Position numbers and translations under genes: made by a program. Below are positions 1 through 6,364 of a stretch of 9,384 nt of DNA, piece by piece. How positions within the stretch are numbered: the first letter of the stretch is position 1; every line of letters starts with the position of its first letter. This stretch comes from JAENVT01 sp031412355 (GTDB lineage: Bacteria > Actinomycetota > Acidimicrobiia > Acidimicrobiales > Ilumatobacteraceae), in NCBI GenBank assembly GCA_031412355.1, contig JANOCR010000230.1, positions 1 to 9,384 of the forward strand, in the 5' to 3' direction. The notes under the pieces are model-generated. The model made no database searches. It saw only the letters and a list, made by a program, of their open reading frames with translations, and had not been told where the DNA came from.

Positions 1-2
1 CG

Positions 3-356
3 CACGACAACGACCTGCGCCGCGCGGTCGGCCTCGGCCGCGTCGAGCCGGATCAAGACCGTCTGTGGATGATGACGCGCGCGGTCATGCCGTTGGTGCG
101 CCTGATCGGTGACGAACGGATCCGAATCGTGTTGACCGGCGTGTGCGTCAGCCGTGACTGGCGTCGACGAGGCGGATCCGCGCGCTTTGACCTGGTGAAG
201 GCGTTTGATGACTCACCCACCGATACGGGGCGCCAGTCATCAGACGCAAGTGGGCGCCCAAGGCGTTTGATGACTCACCCACCGATACGGTGCAGGAGTC
301 ATCAAACGGTGGATCGAGGGGCATCGAGAGCCGATCTTGCGCAGGTTCGGTGCTGA
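3..356 (+). CDS. 3' end of an unrecognised plus-strand gene (partial at left edge)
   Basis: A reading frame is open from the left edge to a TGA at 354-356, about 117 residues, with no start in the window that must be used. The first 65 or so codons (to about 197) have strong G/C third positions and read like a normal protein, with a hydrophobic stretch MPLVRLIGDERIRIVLTGV. I do not recognise a family. From about 198 on, the frame crosses two copies of a palindromic repeat 62 bp apart. Since 62 is not a multiple of three, the two copies are read in different frames, so this tail is probably not ancestral coding sequence. The original protein may have ended near position 200, with the repeat replacing its stop. 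It converges with the HelD-like gene, whose stop is 14 bp away. Only the C-terminal part is visible, so function cannot be assigned. Confidence 0.4.
   Translation, partial: HDNDLRRAVGLGRVEPDQDRLWMMTRAVMPLVRLIGDERIRIVLTGVCVSRDWRRRGGSARFDLVKAFDDSPTDTGRQSSDASGRPRRLMTHPPIRCRSHQTVDRGASRADLAQVRC
198..246. repeat. Palindromic repeat, copy 1 (degenerate arms)
   Basis: The first 31 bases (198-228) are identical to 260-290. The left arm CGTTTGATGACTC (202-214) faces CAGTCATCAGACG (234-246). In RNA all pair except the innermost C-C, with one G-U. The inner stem seen in copy 2 is broken here because the sequence reads CACCGATACGGGG. The 31-base identity plus matching right arm shows that copies 1 and 2 are the same element. 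There is no T-tract, so it is not a classic intrinsic terminator. Confidence 0.75.
260..308. repeat. Palindromic repeat, copy 2 (perfect 13-bp arms)
   Basis: The arms CGTTTGATGACTC (264-276) and GAGTCATCAAACG (296-308) are perfect reverse complements of 13 bp. The 19-nt interior contains a second perfect stem, CACCG-ATA-CGGTG (280-292), giving a two-tier hairpin with a 3x3 internal loop. It lies between convergent genes: the plus frame stops at 356 and the minus-strand ATPase stops at 371. It could be a REP-like element, a small non-autonomous mobile unit, or a bidirectional transcription barrier. The sequence alone does not distinguish these. Confidence 0.8.
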
Positions 357-370
357 GCACAGGACTTGCC

Positions 371-2293
371 TCAGCTTGTTGACGAACTCAGTTGCAGCTG
401 AGGGGGCGGCGGGGCATCGGCCACAAGGTGCAGGACCTGCACCGCACGTGTCATCGCCACGTACAGCAGGCGTGCGCCCAGCGCGGAACCGTCGAAGATC
501 TGATGGGCGTTGACGACGACAACACCGTCGAACTCGAGGCCCTTCACGGCCTCGGCAGTGAAGATGGGGACGTCGGTGTATGCGAGATCGTGCACGTGAT
601 CAACCCGGTTCAGGCCGTGCGCGGTCAACGACTCGCCGATCATCTCGTGCAACGCGGCAGGAGCCACCACACCAGTGTTGTGATGCCGATGACGCACGGC
701 GACTGCCTCCGCGGCCACTGCGGCGAACAAGTCTGACGGCTTGACGTGTCGAACAACAGGTGCGGTTCCTTCGAGCCGAACGCTGCGACTCGGCTCGCTC
801 GAAACGTCGGTGAACGGAAGCAACCGATTTGCCGCGTCGAGGATCGGGCCGGGAACGCGATATCCGATGGTCAAGACCGCGACCTCGGCGGCGGTGGCAC
901 GGATGTACGACAGCGCGTCGTTCCAATCCTGTTGTCCGGCGGGTGTCGTGGACTGTGCGAGATCGCCGAGAATTGTCATCGAGCCTTGCGGGCTGCGCCG
1001 GCCGATCACCCGAAGCGAGACCGCCGAATGATCCTGCGCTTCGTCGACCACCACGTGACCGAACGTGAACGGAGTGCCATTGAGCATCGAGTTGGCCTCG
1101 TCGACGAGGAACTGGTCGGCGACCGACCAACGCCGTCGCTTGCCGGATGGGCCCGGCAACAGCTTGTCGACCAACCGCACCGGCTGCTGGATCGGCCACG
1201 CCTTGGCTACAGCTGCACGAAGCTCGGGCGAACGCTCCCACACGTCGTCTCGATCGGTGCGACGCATCAGCTCGCGCTGCACCAGGCCCTTCAAACCGTC
1301 GCGTCGCCGATTCACCGGGGTGACGCCGTGCAGTGCCTCGTCGACCCACCCGGAGAACTCCTGGGCCGTGACGCTGAGGGTGCGCGCCCCGATCGGCAAC
1401 CGCAGGTCGTCCGTCGGGTGCACGACATGGCCGACGCTGGCCCCGGCAAGCCGATCGAGCATCTCCGGCGCGCCCTTCCACCGCCGTGTCGCATCGTCGT
1501 CGATGGCGGTGATCTCGACCTTCGGGACGCATATGTTGAACGCGGTTCGCTGCTGCACCAGTCGTTCGCCCAGTGACGGCAGAACGTTGGCGATGTAGTC
1601 GAGGAACACCGGGTTCGGGCCGACCACCAGCACGCCACTGCGTGCCAGGCGACGGCGGTGTTCGAACAACAGGTACGCCGCACGGTGCAGCCCGACCGCC
1701 GTCTTGCCGGTGCCCGGCCCGCCCTGCACCACCAGGCACTGATCCAGCGGGGCGCGGATGACCACGTCTTGTTCGGCCTGGATGGTGGCGACGATCTCGC
1801 GCATCGCGCCGGTGCGTGCCGCGCCGATCTCGGCAAGCACCGGGTCGGGCACGCCGGTTGCGGTCAGCGAGTCGGGATCGTCCAGCTGCTCGTCGAGGTA
1901 CGCCGACAGGTCGCTGTCGACCATCGTGAACCGACGCCGGTGGCTGAGCCCCAGCGGATCGACACCCGTGGCCCGATAGAACGGCGCCGCGATCGGCGCC
2001 CGCCAGTCGACAACGACCGGGTCGTGGGCATCGTCTTCGATGTGGCGGCGCCCGATGTACCAGCGATCGCTGTGCTCGTCGGTGATGCGGCCGAAGAAGT
2101 CTCCGGCACCGGGGCTGTGCAGGTCTTCCAACGCCTCGGCGACGGTCACCTCGACGTACTCCGATGTGATCTCGTCGGCCGACGCCGACGGGTCCACGGC
2201 GCGAAACCGCTGGATCATCGCATCGCGGCACCGCCGGGCGAACGAGAGGTGCTCGCGTTCGACTGCAAGTTCGGGGAACAGGTCAGCATCCAC
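371..2293 (-). CDS. HelD-like UvrD/Rep-family (SF1) ATPase
   Basis: With the chosen GTG start at 2293 this is a 640-residue cytosolic SF1 ATPase. Motifs appear in order: Walker A GGPGTGKT (about 191-198), motif II DEAQD (about 417-421), motif III LGDLAQS, motif IV region GYRVPGPILDAAN, motif V EAVKGLEFD (about 581-589) and motif VI YVAMTRA (about 611-617). The N-terminal segment YIGRRHIEDD...VVDWRAPIAAPFYRAT is typical of the HelD family, which binds RNA polymerase and uses ATP to free stalled or antibiotic-bound polymerase. The frame stays open to an ATG at 2422, but that extra 43 residues is a Ser/Thr-rich string antisense to mftA and is rejected. MDADLFPELAVEREHLSFARRC from the GTG looks like a normal HelD N-terminus. 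At 640 aa it is somewhat short for HelD (often about 700 or more). The family call is firm; an RNA polymerase role is inferred from the family. Confidence 0.88.
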   Translation of the reverse strand: MDADLFPELAVEREHLSFARRCRDAMIQRFRAVDPSASADEITSEYVEVTVAEALEDLHSPGAGDFFGRITDEHSDRWYIGRRHIEDDAHDPVVVDWRAPIAAPFYRATGVDPLGLSHRRRFTMVDSDLSAYLDEQLDDPDSLTATGVPDPVLAEIGAARTGAMREIVATIQAEQDVVIRAPLDQCLVVQGGPGTGKTAVGLHRAAYLLFEHRRRLARSGVLVVGPNPVFLDYIANVLPSLGERLVQQRTAFNICVPKVEITAIDDDATRRWKGAPEMLDRLAGASVGHVVHPTDDLRLPIGARTLSVTAQEFSGWVDEALHGVTPVNRRRDGLKGLVQRELMRRTDRDDVWERSPELRAAVAKAWPIQQPVRLVDKLLPGPSGKRRRWSVADQFLVDEANSMLNGTPFTFGHVVVDEAQDHSAVSLRVIGRRSPQGSMTILGDLAQSTTPAGQQDWNDALSYIRATAAEVAVLTIGYRVPGPILDAANRLLPFTDVSSEPSRSVRLEGTAPVVRHVKPSDLFAAVAAEAVAVRHRHHNTGVVAPAALHEMIGESLTAHGLNRVDHVHDLAYTDVPIFTAEAVKGLEFDGVVVVNAHQIFDGSALGARLLYVAMTRAVQVLHLVADAPPPPQLQLSSSTS

Positions 2294-2324
2294 GGGGTCG
2301 CCAACTCTAGCTACGCTCTGACGG
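2294..2324. promoter_or_regulatory. Compact divergent promoter region between the ATPase gene and mftA
   Basis: Only 31 bp separate the proposed starts of the two divergent genes. Two back-to-back TANNNT hexamers are visible: TACGCT at 2312-2317 on the plus strand and TAGAGT at 2309-2304 on the minus strand. From TACGCT a transcript would start at about 2324-2325, i.e. at the mftA ATG, and no Shine-Dalgarno sequence precedes that ATG. A leaderless mRNA would fit and is common in actinobacteria. From TAGAGT the transcript would begin only a few bases before the ATPase GTG. No convincing -35 boxes are seen. This is pattern inference only. Confidence 0.25.
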
Positions 2325-2438
2325 ATGGAGAACGAAGACGTCGTCGATGTGCCCGCCGAGACATCCGACGAGGCAGAAGTCGAAGAGGAGCTGTTGATCG
2401 AGGAGATCTCGATCGACGGCATGTGCGGCGTGTACTGA
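2325..2438 (+). CDS. mftA: Mycofactocin precursor peptide MftA
   Basis: This 37-residue ORF is an acidic leader followed by the diagnostic C-terminus IDGMCGVY and then TGA. The first 30 residues are Glu/Asp-rich (MENEDVVDVPAETSD and on), as in known MftA leaders. The core Val-Tyr at the end is the substrate: in studied systems MftC, with MftB, oxidatively decarboxylates the terminal Tyr and crosslinks it to Val. MftE then releases the modified dipeptide, and later steps make the redox cofactor mycofactocin. The ATG at 2325 is chosen because it gives the expected leader length. No ribosome site is visible upstream, so the message may be leaderless. mftB and mftC follow directly, overlapping. 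The gene is antisense to the over-long version of the neighbouring ATPase ORF and could easily be missed by automated calling. Confidence 0.96.
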   Translation: MENEDVVDVPAETSDEAEVEEELLIEEISIDGMCGVY

Positions 2439-2716
2439 ACTTGTCGCTGCTCGACACCCCCTTACAGCTCGACCCCCAGGTTGCGCTGAGACCCGAACCC
2501 TTCGGCGCGCTCGCCTATCACTACGGCACCCGCCGGCTGGTGTTCATGAAGGATCGCGATGTCGTGGCCGTTGCCCGCGCGCTCGACTCGCACTCCTCGC
2601 TGTCCGCTGCTTTGCAGGCATGCGGCGTTGCCGAATCGCGCTGGCCGTCTTTCGCCAAGGCCTTCGCCAGCCTCAACGAGTCGGAGATCGTGCGTGAGCG
2701 CCCAATCACTGGTTGA
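2423..2716 (+). CDS. mftB: Mycofactocin biosynthesis chaperone MftB
   Basis: This is a small RiPP-recognition (PqqD-like) protein that binds the MftA leader and delivers it to MftC. The segment PQVALRPEPFGALAYHYGTR, followed by RLVFMKDRD, is the recognisable MftB signature. The C-terminal half, with ALDSHSSL and CGVAESRW, fits the short helical region of the fold. Two starts are possible: GTG 2423 (97 aa, overlapping the end of mftA by 16 bases) or TTG 2441 (91 aa, 2 bases after the mftA stop). Neither has a clear ribosome site; GTG is preferred as the commoner start and because overlap suggests coupling to mftA. The frame is open far upstream only because it shadows the ATPase gene. It overlaps mftC by 23 bases. 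Identity is firm; the exact start is not. Confidence 0.92.
   Translation: MRRVLNLSLLDTPLQLDPQVALRPEPFGALAYHYGTRRLVFMKDRDVVAVARALDSHSSLSAALQACGVAESRWPSFAKAFASLNESEIVRERPITG
2683..2686 (+). promoter_or_regulatory. Ribosome binding site for mftC
   Basis: GGAG lies 7 bases before GTG 2694, inside the 3' end of mftB. It fixes the mftC start at 2694 and rejects the longer frame that extends upstream to 2559. Confidence 0.6.
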
Positions 2717-3827
2717 GCAGCTGAAGGGCGGGCTCGACGCACCCATCTGCCTGACGTGGGAACTGACCTACGCCTGCAACTTGCAATGCGTGCATTGCCT
2801 GTCGTCGAGCGGCCGACGCGATCCGCGTGAGCTGACGACGGTCGAGGCCAAGCGCGTGCTCGACGAGCTGCGCGAGCTGCAGGTCTTCTACATCAACATC
2901 GGTGGCGGCGAGCCGATGGTGCGTCGCGACTTCTTCGAGCTCGTCGACTACGCCATCAACCCCCCGACTGGCGACGGCATCGGCGTGAAGTTCTCGACTA
3001 ACGGCACCTACATCGACACCAACGCGGCCCGCCGGCTGGCGGCGATGGACTACCTCGACATCCAGATCAGCCTCGACGGGATCGACGCGGTGACCAACGA
3101 TGCGGTGCGCGGCACGGGATCGTTCGACATGGCCCGACGAGCCATGGACAACCTGGCTGCCGCCAAGTTCGGGCCGTTCAAGATCAGTGTGGTGGTGACC
3201 CGCCACAACGTCGACCAGCTCGATCACTTCAAGTGTCTTGCCGACTCGTACGGCGCGCAACTTCGCGTCACCCGTCTTCGGCCCAGCGGACGCGGCGCCG
3301 ACACGTGGCACGATCTGCACCCGACGAATCTCCAGCAGCGGCAGATCTACGAATGGTTGGTGGCCAAGGGCGACTCGGTGCTGACCGGCGATTCCTTCTT
3401 CCATCTCAACGCTCTCGGCACACCACTTCCCGGGCTGAACATGTGCGGGGCGGGGAGGGTCGTCTGCCTGATCGACCCGATCGGCGACGTGTACGCGTGC
3501 CCGTTCGTGATCCACGAACAGTTCAAGGCCGGCTCGGTGCGCGACCGAGGCGGTTTCGGGCGTGTCTGGAAGCACAGCGACCTGTTCCTCGAACTGCGCC
3601 AACCTCAATCAGCCGGAGCATGCGCCAGTTGTGGCAGCTACGACGCCTGTCAGGGTGGATGCATGGCCGCCAAGTTCTTCACCGGTCTGCCGCTCGACGG
3701 CCCCGACCCCGAGTGCGTCAACGGCGAGGCCGATGCCGCGCTGGGCGCGGTGCACGTCGAACTGACCCCGCGATCCTCGCTCGATCACTCCCGCGCCGCT
3801 CGAAGTCCCGCGCTGTCAGGGCGCTGA
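2694..3827 (+). CDS. mftC: Mycofactocin radical SAM maturase MftC
   Basis: This is a 377-residue cytosolic radical SAM/SPASM enzyme. The N-terminal cluster motif CxxxCxxC is C28, C32, C35 (YACNLQCVHC), and the SAM-binding GGGEP is at 70-74. The C-terminal SPASM region supplies ligands for auxiliary Fe-S clusters: C251, C258, C269, C310, C313, C319, C323 and C341 (MCGAGRVVC, YACPF, CASCGSYDACQGGC, PEC). In characterised systems MftC with MftB decarboxylates the C-terminal Tyr of MftA and then forms a Val-Tyr C-C bond. GTG 2694 is chosen for its GGAG at 7 bases and because MSAQSLVEQL leads directly into the domain. It overlaps mftB by 23 bases, a translational coupling arrangement. The usual mftD does not follow; plsY begins 38 bases later. 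The last 20 or so residues are Arg/Ser-rich and poorly conserved looking. Confidence 0.97.
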   Translation: MSAQSLVEQLKGGLDAPICLTWELTYACNLQCVHCLSSSGRRDPRELTTVEAKRVLDELRELQVFYINIGGGEPMVRRDFFELVDYAINPPTGDGIGVKFSTNGTYIDTNAARRLAAMDYLDIQISLDGIDAVTNDAVRGTGSFDMARRAMDNLAAAKFGPFKISVVVTRHNVDQLDHFKCLADSYGAQLRVTRLRPSGRGADTWHDLHPTNLQQRQIYEWLVAKGDSVLTGDSFFHLNALGTPLPGLNMCGAGRVVCLIDPIGDVYACPFVIHEQFKAGSVRDRGGFGRVWKHSDLFLELRQPQSAGACASCGSYDACQGGCMAAKFFTGLPLDGPDPECVNGEADAALGAVHVELTPRSSLDHSRAARSPALSGR

Positions 3828-3865
3828 GCGCGCTCCCAGCGACAAAGTTCGGGCTGCCGTAAGGT

Positions 3866-4456
3866 TTGTGCATCGTCGCAGCACTCGCGCTCGTTCCCGT
3901 GGCATATTTGCTCGGCACGTTCCCCAGTGCCGTGATGGTCGCCCGTTCGCGCGGGGTCGACATCTTGACCCAAGGCTCTGGCAACCCCGGCGCATCGAAC
4001 GTCGCACGAGTGCTCGGCACCCGATGGGGAACGTTGGTCTTCGTGCTCGACGCGGTGAAAGGCGCGACACCTGCGTTGGTCGGTCTTGCCCTCGACACCC
4101 GGCCCGGCGCGTACGCGATGGTCTCGGCAGCGGTGCTGGGTCACATGTTCCCCGCGACCCGCAAGTTCCGCGGCGGCAAGGGGGTCGCCACGATGGCCGG
4201 GGCGATGCTGGTGCTTCATCCGGTCGTCTGGCTTGCACTGTTCGCAGTGTGGATCGTTGCCCGCTGGACCACGGGCAAGGCCTCGCTGGCATCGCTGCTG
4301 ATCACCATCGGCCTGCCCGTCGGTGTGGCAATCGATCACGGGCCCGGGTGGGAGGTCCTCTGCGTCATCGGATTGTGCGCACTGGTGCTGGTGCGCCACG
4401 TCGACAACATCAAGCGTTTGCTCGATCGGCGTGAACTGTCGGCGACAAGTCGATGA
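3866..4456 (+). CDS. plsY: Glycerol-3-phosphate 1-O-acyltransferase PlsY
   Basis: This is a complete 196-residue polytopic inner-membrane protein that transfers an acyl group from acyl-phosphate to glycerol-3-phosphate, giving lysophosphatidate for phospholipid synthesis. The three PlsY motifs are visible: GSGNPGASNVARVLG (about 37-51), FRGGKGVAT (about 100-108) and RHVDNIKRLLDRRE near the C-terminus. Hydrophobic segments include the extreme N-terminus (IVAALALVPVAYLLG), a stretch around AYAMVSAAVLGHMF, and pairs in the C-terminal half. The start is TTG 3866, the first possible one after an in-frame TAA at 3860; AAGG just upstream is too close to be a good ribosome site, so the start is uncertain. 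The stop overlaps the next ATG (ATGA, 4453-4456). Why a phospholipid gene is in a mycofactocin operon is not clear. Confidence 0.93.
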   Translation: MCIVAALALVPVAYLLGTFPSAVMVARSRGVDILTQGSGNPGASNVARVLGTRWGTLVFVLDAVKGATPALVGLALDTRPGAYAMVSAAVLGHMFPATRKFRGGKGVATMAGAMLVLHPVVWLALFAVWIVARWTTGKASLASLLITIGLPVGVAIDHGPGWEVLCVIGLCALVLVRHVDNIKRLLDRRELSATSR

Positions 4457-6357
4457 AGCTGCTGCGTCCGCTGCCACTCGGTTCGTGCCAAGCCACGAGT
4501 CGCGTGATGTTCGGTCCACACGTCACCAACCTCGGTGACGACGAGCGGCGGTTCACGCCGCGACACACCGCCTACTACGCCCGGCGGGCTGCCGGCGGTT
4601 GCGGAATCGTCGTGACCGAGGGCGCCAGCGTGCACGACAGTGACTGGCCGTACGAACGCGCACCGCTGGCTCAACGCTGCTCGAGCGGCTGGAGCGAGGT
4701 CGCCGACGCCTGCCACCAGTACGGTGCTCTGGTGATCGCATCGCTCGATCACGCCGGGGGCCAGGGCAGCAGCGCCTACAACCAGTTGCCACTGTGGGCG
4801 CCGTCGAGGGTCCCCGAGGTGAACAGTCGCGAGACGCCGAAGTGGATGGAACCCGGCGACATCAACACGGTGATCGCCGGGTTCGCCTCGGCGGCGGCGA
4901 TCGCAGTGGAAGCGGGATGCGACGGAGTCGAGATCAATGCGGGACAACACAGCCTGGTGCGCCAGTTCCTGTCGGGGCTGACGAATCATCGCGACGACCC
5001 CTGGGGTCACGACCGATTGCGGTTCGCCCGCGAGGTGATCGCCACCGTGCGACCGCATGCTGCGTTGTTGGGCTTGCGCTTGTGCTGCGACGAGCTCGCT
5101 CCCTGGGCAGGCATCACTCCCGACATGGCACCGCAGATCGCTGCCGACCTTGTTGCCGCCGGTGTCGACTATGTCGTGGTCGCGCGCGGCTCGATCTACT
5201 CCGCAGACAAGACCCGCCCCGACTTTCACGAACCCAACGGATTCAACGTCGACGTCTGCCGGGCCGTGAAGGAAGCCGTTCCTTCAACGCCGGTCTTCCT
5301 GCAAGGCTCGGTCGTCGAGTGGGAGCAGGCCGAGTGGGCGATCGACGAAGGGATCTGCGATGGCGTGGAGATGACCCGCGCCCAAATCGCCGATCCCGAC
5401 TTGGTAGCCAAGCTGCGAGCTGAGTGCGCTGGCACCATTCGGCCGTGCATCCGGTGCAACCAGACGTGTCAGGTCCGCGACGTCCGCAATCCGATCGTCA
5501 GTTGTGTGGGCGAACCTTCGGCCGGCCGCGAGACCGAGGACCCCGATTGGTACTCGCCTGCCCTTGCTCCACAAGATGTCGTGGTCGTCGGTGCAGGTAT
5601 CGCCGGGTTGGAGACAGCGCGAGTCGCCGCGATCAGAGGCCACCGCGTGACCCTGGTCGAGCAGTCGGAACGAGTCGGTGGAATCGCAGCCATCGCCGGG
5701 CCCGGCGCCGCGCTGGCAGCGTGGCTGGAGTCGGAATGCCGACGTCTTGGCGTCGAGATCGTCGTCAACAATGTCGGGACACCCGCAGGCGACGTCACCA
5801 TCCAATGCACCGGTTCGCAACCGGGCCGCAGGGAGTACGAGATCTCTGATCCGTCGATGGTCTTCGACATCGACGCGGTCCGTAAGGGCACCGCACTGCC
5901 GGCTGGTGCGATTGCGATATTCGATCCGGTCGGCGGCCCGATCGGCGTGGCGCTGGCCGAAGAACTTGGCGATCGGGCGATCCTGATCACCCAGGATCAC
6001 ATCGCCGGCAACGAGCTGTCGCGCACGGGTGACCTGGCGCCCGCCAATGTGCGCCTGGCCCAGGTCGGAGCGACGATCGAGCGACGGACGCTGTTGCGTG
6101 CCGTGCGACGAGGCCAGATCGAAGTCGAGGATCGATTCACGGGGCAGCGACGCACCATCGACTGCGCCGCGCTGGTCGATTGCGGTTTCCGCCTGCCGAC
6201 CGAACCGCTCGCTGGTGCCGACCTGCAAGCCGGCGACTGCGTTGCACCGCGCACGATATACGAGGCAGTGCTCGAAGGGCGTCGCGCCGCGCTGGCAGTC
6301 GACACGCTGGTCGATGCAGCGGTGCCGCCGATCCAGGGTCGCCAGCCGCCAGACTGA
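4453..6357 (+). CDS. Mycofactocin-associated FadH/OYE-family flavin oxidoreductase
   Basis: This 634-residue protein has the architecture of 2,4-dienoyl-CoA reductase/trimethylamine dehydrogenase. An N-terminal FMN TIM barrel (about 1-330) is followed by a 4Fe-4S motif C332-x2-C335-x3-C339-x11-C351 (CIRCNQTC...SC). A Rossmann dinucleotide-binding domain begins with GAGIAGLE at 380-387, and a C-terminal FAD-type motif lies near GDCVAP (594-599). Families of this type were defined as mycofactocin-system FadH/OYE oxidoreductases by co-occurrence; the substrate is unknown. Where many relatives have HGYLxxQFLSP, this one reads GQHSLVRQFLSG (164-175), putting Ser167 where the usual Tyr would be and leaving His166 next to it. 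ATG 4453 overlaps the plsY stop. The next gene starts 7 bases after its stop. Family assignment is strong; the reaction is inferred to be flavin-mediated electron transfer. Confidence 0.9.
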   Translation: MKLLRPLPLGSCQATSRVMFGPHVTNLGDDERRFTPRHTAYYARRAAGGCGIVVTEGASVHDSDWPYERAPLAQRCSSGWSEVADACHQYGALVIASLDHAGGQGSSAYNQLPLWAPSRVPEVNSRETPKWMEPGDINTVIAGFASAAAIAVEAGCDGVEINAGQHSLVRQFLSGLTNHRDDPWGHDRLRFAREVIATVRPHAALLGLRLCCDELAPWAGITPDMAPQIAADLVAAGVDYVVVARGSIYSADKTRPDFHEPNGFNVDVCRAVKEAVPSTPVFLQGSVVEWEQAEWAIDEGICDGVEMTRAQIADPDLVAKLRAECAGTIRPCIRCNQTCQVRDVRNPIVSCVGEPSAGRETEDPDWYSPALAPQDVVVVGAGIAGLETARVAAIRGHRVTLVEQSERVGGIAAIAGPGAALAAWLESECRRLGVEIVVNNVGTPAGDVTIQCTGSQPGRREYEISDPSMVFDIDAVRKGTALPAGAIAIFDPVGGPIGVALAEELGDRAILITQDHIAGNELSRTGDLAPANVRLAQVGATIERRTLLRAVRRGQIEVEDRFTGQRRTIDCAALVDCGFRLPTEPLAGADLQAGDCVAPRTIYEAVLEGRRAALAVDTLVDAAVPPIQGRQPPD

Positions 6358-6364
6358 ACACCGC

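Noticed and set aside
172..181. GCGGATCCGC perfect 10-bp palindrome
   Set aside because: Short and expected by chance in GC-rich coding DNA; no second copy or operator context seen.
198..308. Repeats as a CRISPR array
   Set aside because: Only two units, the interval between them contains the repeat's own palindrome arm rather than a unique spacer, and there are no cas genes.
746..1576. 276-codon plus-strand open frame antisense to the HelD-like gene
   Set aside because: No recognisable domains; high-GC coding DNA leaves long open antisense frames, and the opposite strand carries all SF1 motifs.
1658..2422. Long upstream extension of the mftB reading frame
   Set aside because: It is the antisense of the ATPase gene and of no known family; true MftB begins at about 2423 or 2441.
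2294..2422. N-terminal extension of the HelD-like protein to ATG 2422
   Set aside because: It is a low-complexity Ser/Thr string exactly antisense to mftA, and GTG 2293 gives a normal HelD-like N-terminus.
3819..3837. Possible hairpin terminator after mftC (GGGCGC facing GCGCTCCC)
   Set aside because: The stem needs a two-base bulge, has no T-tract, and overlaps the mftC stop; the next gene is close and co-directional.
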